Positions 61,221-64,000 of a DNA stretch of 64,000 nucleotides are shown here, piece after piece. The stretch is from Strongylocentrotus droebachiensis (Eukaryota; Echinodermata; Echinoidea; Camarodonta; Strongylocentrotidae), in assembly GCA_035222895.1 (NCBI GenBank), contig JAVYIG010000898.1, positions 1 through 64,000 of the forward strand, in the 5' to 3' direction. Position 1 is the first letter of the stretch. Every line of letters starts with the position of its first letter. The position numbers were made by a program, and so were the translations under genes. Under the pieces are notes generated by a model, which saw only the letters and a program-made list of their open reading frames with translations, ran no database searches and was not told the DNA's origin.

Positions 61221-64000
61221 ATTCAAGTTCAAGTTCAAGTTTATTTGTCTTTCTTCCAACATAAATGTAATACAAATTAACAAATGTATAACATGCAAAG
61301 TATATAAGAGGAACATTTATAAGAATCAAGTTCACACAATGCATTTACATGAGAAAACAAAAGAAGAAAAGACGAGGAGACCTAATTAAAGCTTAGCTTG
61401 TAGAGGTCAGGTCCCTCAAAAACAATAACATGAACAACAAGAACAGCCTGGTTATATAATAGATTAATACAAGAAATGTTCGTTAAAGGCGCTAAAGTAC
61501 TAAAACAAATAACTATAAACAATAACCATATGATTATACACATGGTTTAACTGAGTAATAAAAATGGGTGGGGAGAAGAGACTATGTACAAAAGGGGGAG
61601 ATAAGAGTGATAATAATGTGGGATATAGAAATGAAGAGAGGGGGCGGGAGTGGGAAAGAGAGGGAGAGCTCGAGTGGGGGGAGAAAGAAAAAAAAAATAT
61701 ATATATATATATACTTTCACTGTAAACTGAAAGCTAGCTACAGGCGAGAAAGAAAAGAAAAAGGAAAAGGTAAGTCGGCAGTTGATATACAGTAGTAAAT
61801 TGGGGAATGGATTAAGTTCAAATATAAATCACGACACTACAGATTAAGAAACAACTAAGTAATTATTCAATAAGTACAATTTCAGTTTACGTTTGAAGAC
61901 AGATATACTGACAGAATGGCTAATGCTTGAGTCAAGAGTGTTCCAAAACCTTGGTCCAGTGCAAACTAAAGTGTTGAGAGTAAACTTTGTCCTTGCATGG
62001 GGTAAGTGGAATGCAGAAGCACCTCTTGTGGCATAATTGTGAATTTGATTGTTTCTCTTGAAAATCTTGGCTAATGCCAGTGGCAGTACACCTGAGTTGA
62101 GATCATACATTAAGGAACCCAATTGCATATAATAAATATCTTCTACCTTTAAAATCCTATGATGATAAAAAAGAGGATTTGTATGAGCACGAAAGTCAGC
62201 ATTACAGATTGTTCTTATTACCCTCTTTTGAGCCAAGAATATTTTATCTAATTGTGTTATTAGAGATTTGCCCCAAGCAAGCACACCATAATTAATATAA
62301 GGTAGAATTAAAGTTGAATACAAGATTAGTAATATGCTTTTAGGAAGAGTAGACTTCAACCTACGAATTACACCAGTATTCCTTGATAATATTTTGCATA
62401 GATTATTTACATGAGTTTTCCACTTCAATTGTTCGTCGATATAAAGACCTAAAAATTTAGTTGATGTTACCCTGTCTATCAGAACACCATTGAACATAAT
62501 GTCACCGGGCAAAATCTTGAGCGAATTGCTATATATCATATAATTGGTTTTTGTAAGATTAAGAGACAGTTTATTAGCATGAATCCATGAGGTAATATTG
62601 CGCAACTCTGAGTTAACTGTTTGCACAAGAACTTGTGCATCTTTGTGTGAAAAAAATATGCTTGAATCATCTGCAAACAAAATAAAGGATAATACATCAG
62701 AAGAATATTGAAAATCATTTATATAAAGAATAAATAAAAGAGGACCAAGAAGTGATCCCTGTGGGACTCCACAGCTGACATTTTGTAACTCTGAATCAAA
62801 ACCATTTATGGATACGAATTGCTGTCTGTCAGCTAAATAGCTCCTGAACCAATCCAGGGCAGCACCCCTGACCCCGTAATGGGATAATTTACATAACAAT
62901 ATTTTGTGATCTACTGTATCAAATGCCTTAGAGTAATCCAAGAATATTCCAAGTGTGTGCATGTGGTTGTCCATAGCATAAGAAACTTTATTGATAAAGT
63001 GCAGTATAGCATGGGTGGTAGTATGTTTCTCACGGAAGCCAAATTGAAAGTTGGAAAATATTTTACTTGAATTGAGAAACTTTACAGTTCTCACATAGAT
63101 AAGTTTTTCAAGAATTTTAGAGAAAGTTGTTAATAGGGAAATGGGTCGGTAGTTCGTCAATAGTTTTGGGTCACCCTTCTTAAAAATTGGGACAACCTTT
63201 GCCACTTTCATCTCCCTGGGTACAATGCCATTTGTCAGTGAAAGATTAAATATATGCACTAATGGCTGTACGATTTCTACTGCTAAGTTTTTAACTAGAC
63301 TGTTGGAGATAGTATCACAGCCTGGGCTTTTTCCAATCTTCAAAAAATGTATTATACTGAGTACTTCTACTTCATTTGTTGGCATTAAAAACAAACTTTG
63401 CTGGTTAGGTTCTTTCAAGAAGTCATGGAATGATTTATCACAATTTGGAATACCCTCCGACAAATTCGGACCGATACTACAAAAATAATTATTGAACTTT
63501 TCAACAATAGATTTTGTATCATCTACTAATTCTCCATCAATTTGCAGAGATCTTATGCTGGATGTTTTACTGTTGCTTTTAAAAATATTTTTGATTACCT
63601 TCCATGTTCCTTTTATATCATTCAAGGTTGCCTGAAACTGAGTGGAATAGTAATTTTTCTTTGAAACACGTAATGTTGTAGTTAAGGTGTTCCGATATCT
63701 AGTGTAATTCAAGCGTGACTGTTCTGATTTAGTTGTCTTGTATTTATAATATAGCTTATTTTTCTTATTGATCGATTTCAATATCGATCTTGTAATCCAT
63801 GGCATTCGGGGGATCTTCCTGTGATTTCCACTATCTCTTTTACATATAGGTATATTCTCATCATACAGCAATATAAATTTTCGAAAGAAGTTTTCAAAAG
63901 AGCTATCAACATTTTGATCAAGTAAAACATCACTCCAGTCAGTTGCAATTAGGGCTTCCTTAAGCTTTGCAATATTTTCGGGATTGCTCCTACGGGCATG
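61221..64000 (-). mobile_element. LINE C, near-intact 3' part (runs off the window)
   Basis: The 3' end is at 61221-61240 (on the minus strand AATAAACTTGAACTTGAACT). A 600-nt 3' UTR and the long ORF follow. It is inserted within a unit of the 320-bp array, directly after GAGCTTTCCTAGAT. Confidence 0.88.
61844..64000 (-). CDS. LINE reverse transcriptase ORF2 (5' incomplete)
   Basis: Open on the minus strand from the window edge (HARRSNPENIAKLKEALIAT) to the stop at 61844, at least 718 codons with no break. It has the linker PWITRSILKSINKKNKLYYK, RT motif NYRPISLLTTFSKILEKLIY, motif A LDYSKAFDTVDHK, motif B GVPQGSLLGPLLFILYINDF, motif C FADDSSIF, then LSLNLTKTNYM and KFLGLYIDEQLKWK. The C-terminus has NTLDSSISHSVSISVFKRKL. 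The endonuclease would lie beyond 64000. The intact frame suggests a young insertion. Clade (CR1/Jockey-like) is uncertain. Confidence 0.93.
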   Translation of the reverse strand, partial: HARRSNPENIAKLKEALIATDWSDVLLDQNVDSSFENFFRKFILLYDENIPICKRDSGNHRKIPRMPWITRSILKSINKKNKLYYKYKTTKSEQSRLNYTRYRNTLTTTLRVSKKNYYSTQFQATLNDIKGTWKVIKNIFKSNSKTSSIRSLQIDGELVDDTKSIVEKFNNYFCSIGPNLSEGIPNCDKSFHDFLKEPNQQSLFLMPTNEVEVLSIIHFLKIGKSPGCDTISNSLVKNLAVEIVQPLVHIFNLSLTNGIVPREMKVAKVVPIFKKGDPKLLTNYRPISLLTTFSKILEKLIYVRTVKFLNSSKIFSNFQFGFREKHTTTHAILHFINKVSYAMDNHMHTLGIFLDYSKAFDTVDHKILLCKLSHYGVRGAALDWFRSYLADRQQFVSINGFDSELQNVSCGVPQGSLLGPLLFILYINDFQYSSDVLSFILFADDSSIFFSHKDAQVLVQTVNSELRNITSWIHANKLSLNLTKTNYMIYSNSLKILPGDIMFNGVLIDRVTSTKFLGLYIDEQLKWKTHVNNLCKILSRNTGVIRRLKSTLPKSILLILYSTLILPYINYGVLAWGKSLITQLDKIFLAQKRVIRTICNADFRAHTNPLFYHHRILKVEDIYYMQLGSLMYDLNSGVLPLALAKIFKRNNQIHNYATRGASAFHLPHARTKFTLNTLVCTGPRFWNTLDSSISHSVSISVFKRKLKLYLLNNYLVVS

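Overview
The window looks like nuclear genomic DNA of a marine deuterostome, most likely a sea urchin or another echinoderm. This is an inference from gene structure and repeat style: long introns, many non-LTR retrotransposon fragments with AGCGCTATATAA-(TTATTA)n tails, small hAT-, Harbinger- and Tc1/mariner-like elements, long G or C homopolymers, and frequent ACATGTACATGTA strings. No bacterial or organellar genes are visible. Hemichordate or amphioxus origin cannot be excluded.

Two spliced protein genes are present, both on the + strand. (1) 6170-36070 holds the 3' portion of a Furry gene (FRY/FRYL family, scaffold for NDR/LATS kinases). I could assemble 19 exons (1159 residues plus stop) with consistent phases; the 5' exons lie outside the window. 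The gene contains an excellent candidate U12-type AT-AC intron (21698-22179), several phase-0 microexons, a locally triplicated exon-intron unit with one alternative-exon candidate, an intronic 92-bp satellite with 24 copies, an intronic nest of two LINEs, and a long charged C-terminal extension of about 359 residues. (2) 41262-49360 holds a complete coding sequence in 8 exons (519 residues) for a TMEM184C-like multi-pass membrane protein of the organic solute transporter alpha / TMEM184 family, with a long acidic C-terminal tail.

Layout: 1-6169 upstream Furry intron or flank, full of low-complexity and degenerate repeats. 6170-36070 Furry exons; the intron between the last two-but-one exons carries a LINE (30155-33900) interrupted by a second, 5'-truncated LINE. 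36071-41261 Furry 3' UTR and intergenic DNA with a Harbinger-like MITE. 41262-49360 the TMEM184 gene with two hAT-like MITEs, a LINE fragment and a tRNA-derived SINE in its introns. 49361-54150 repeat-rich intergenic DNA, including a hAT-like element carrying a broken C2H2 zinc-finger fragment. 54150-57960 a satellite of about 210 bp per unit, split by a 996-bp foldback element at a TA. 57960-61220 further tandem repeats, including a unit of about 320 bp with a tRNA-like head and NRF-1-like palindromes. 61221-64000 a minus-strand LINE with a long intact reverse-transcriptase ORF that runs off the window end.

The two genes have no evident functional link. Most of the unusual content is mobile DNA and tandem repeats that have nested in each other, plus splicing oddities of the Furry gene.
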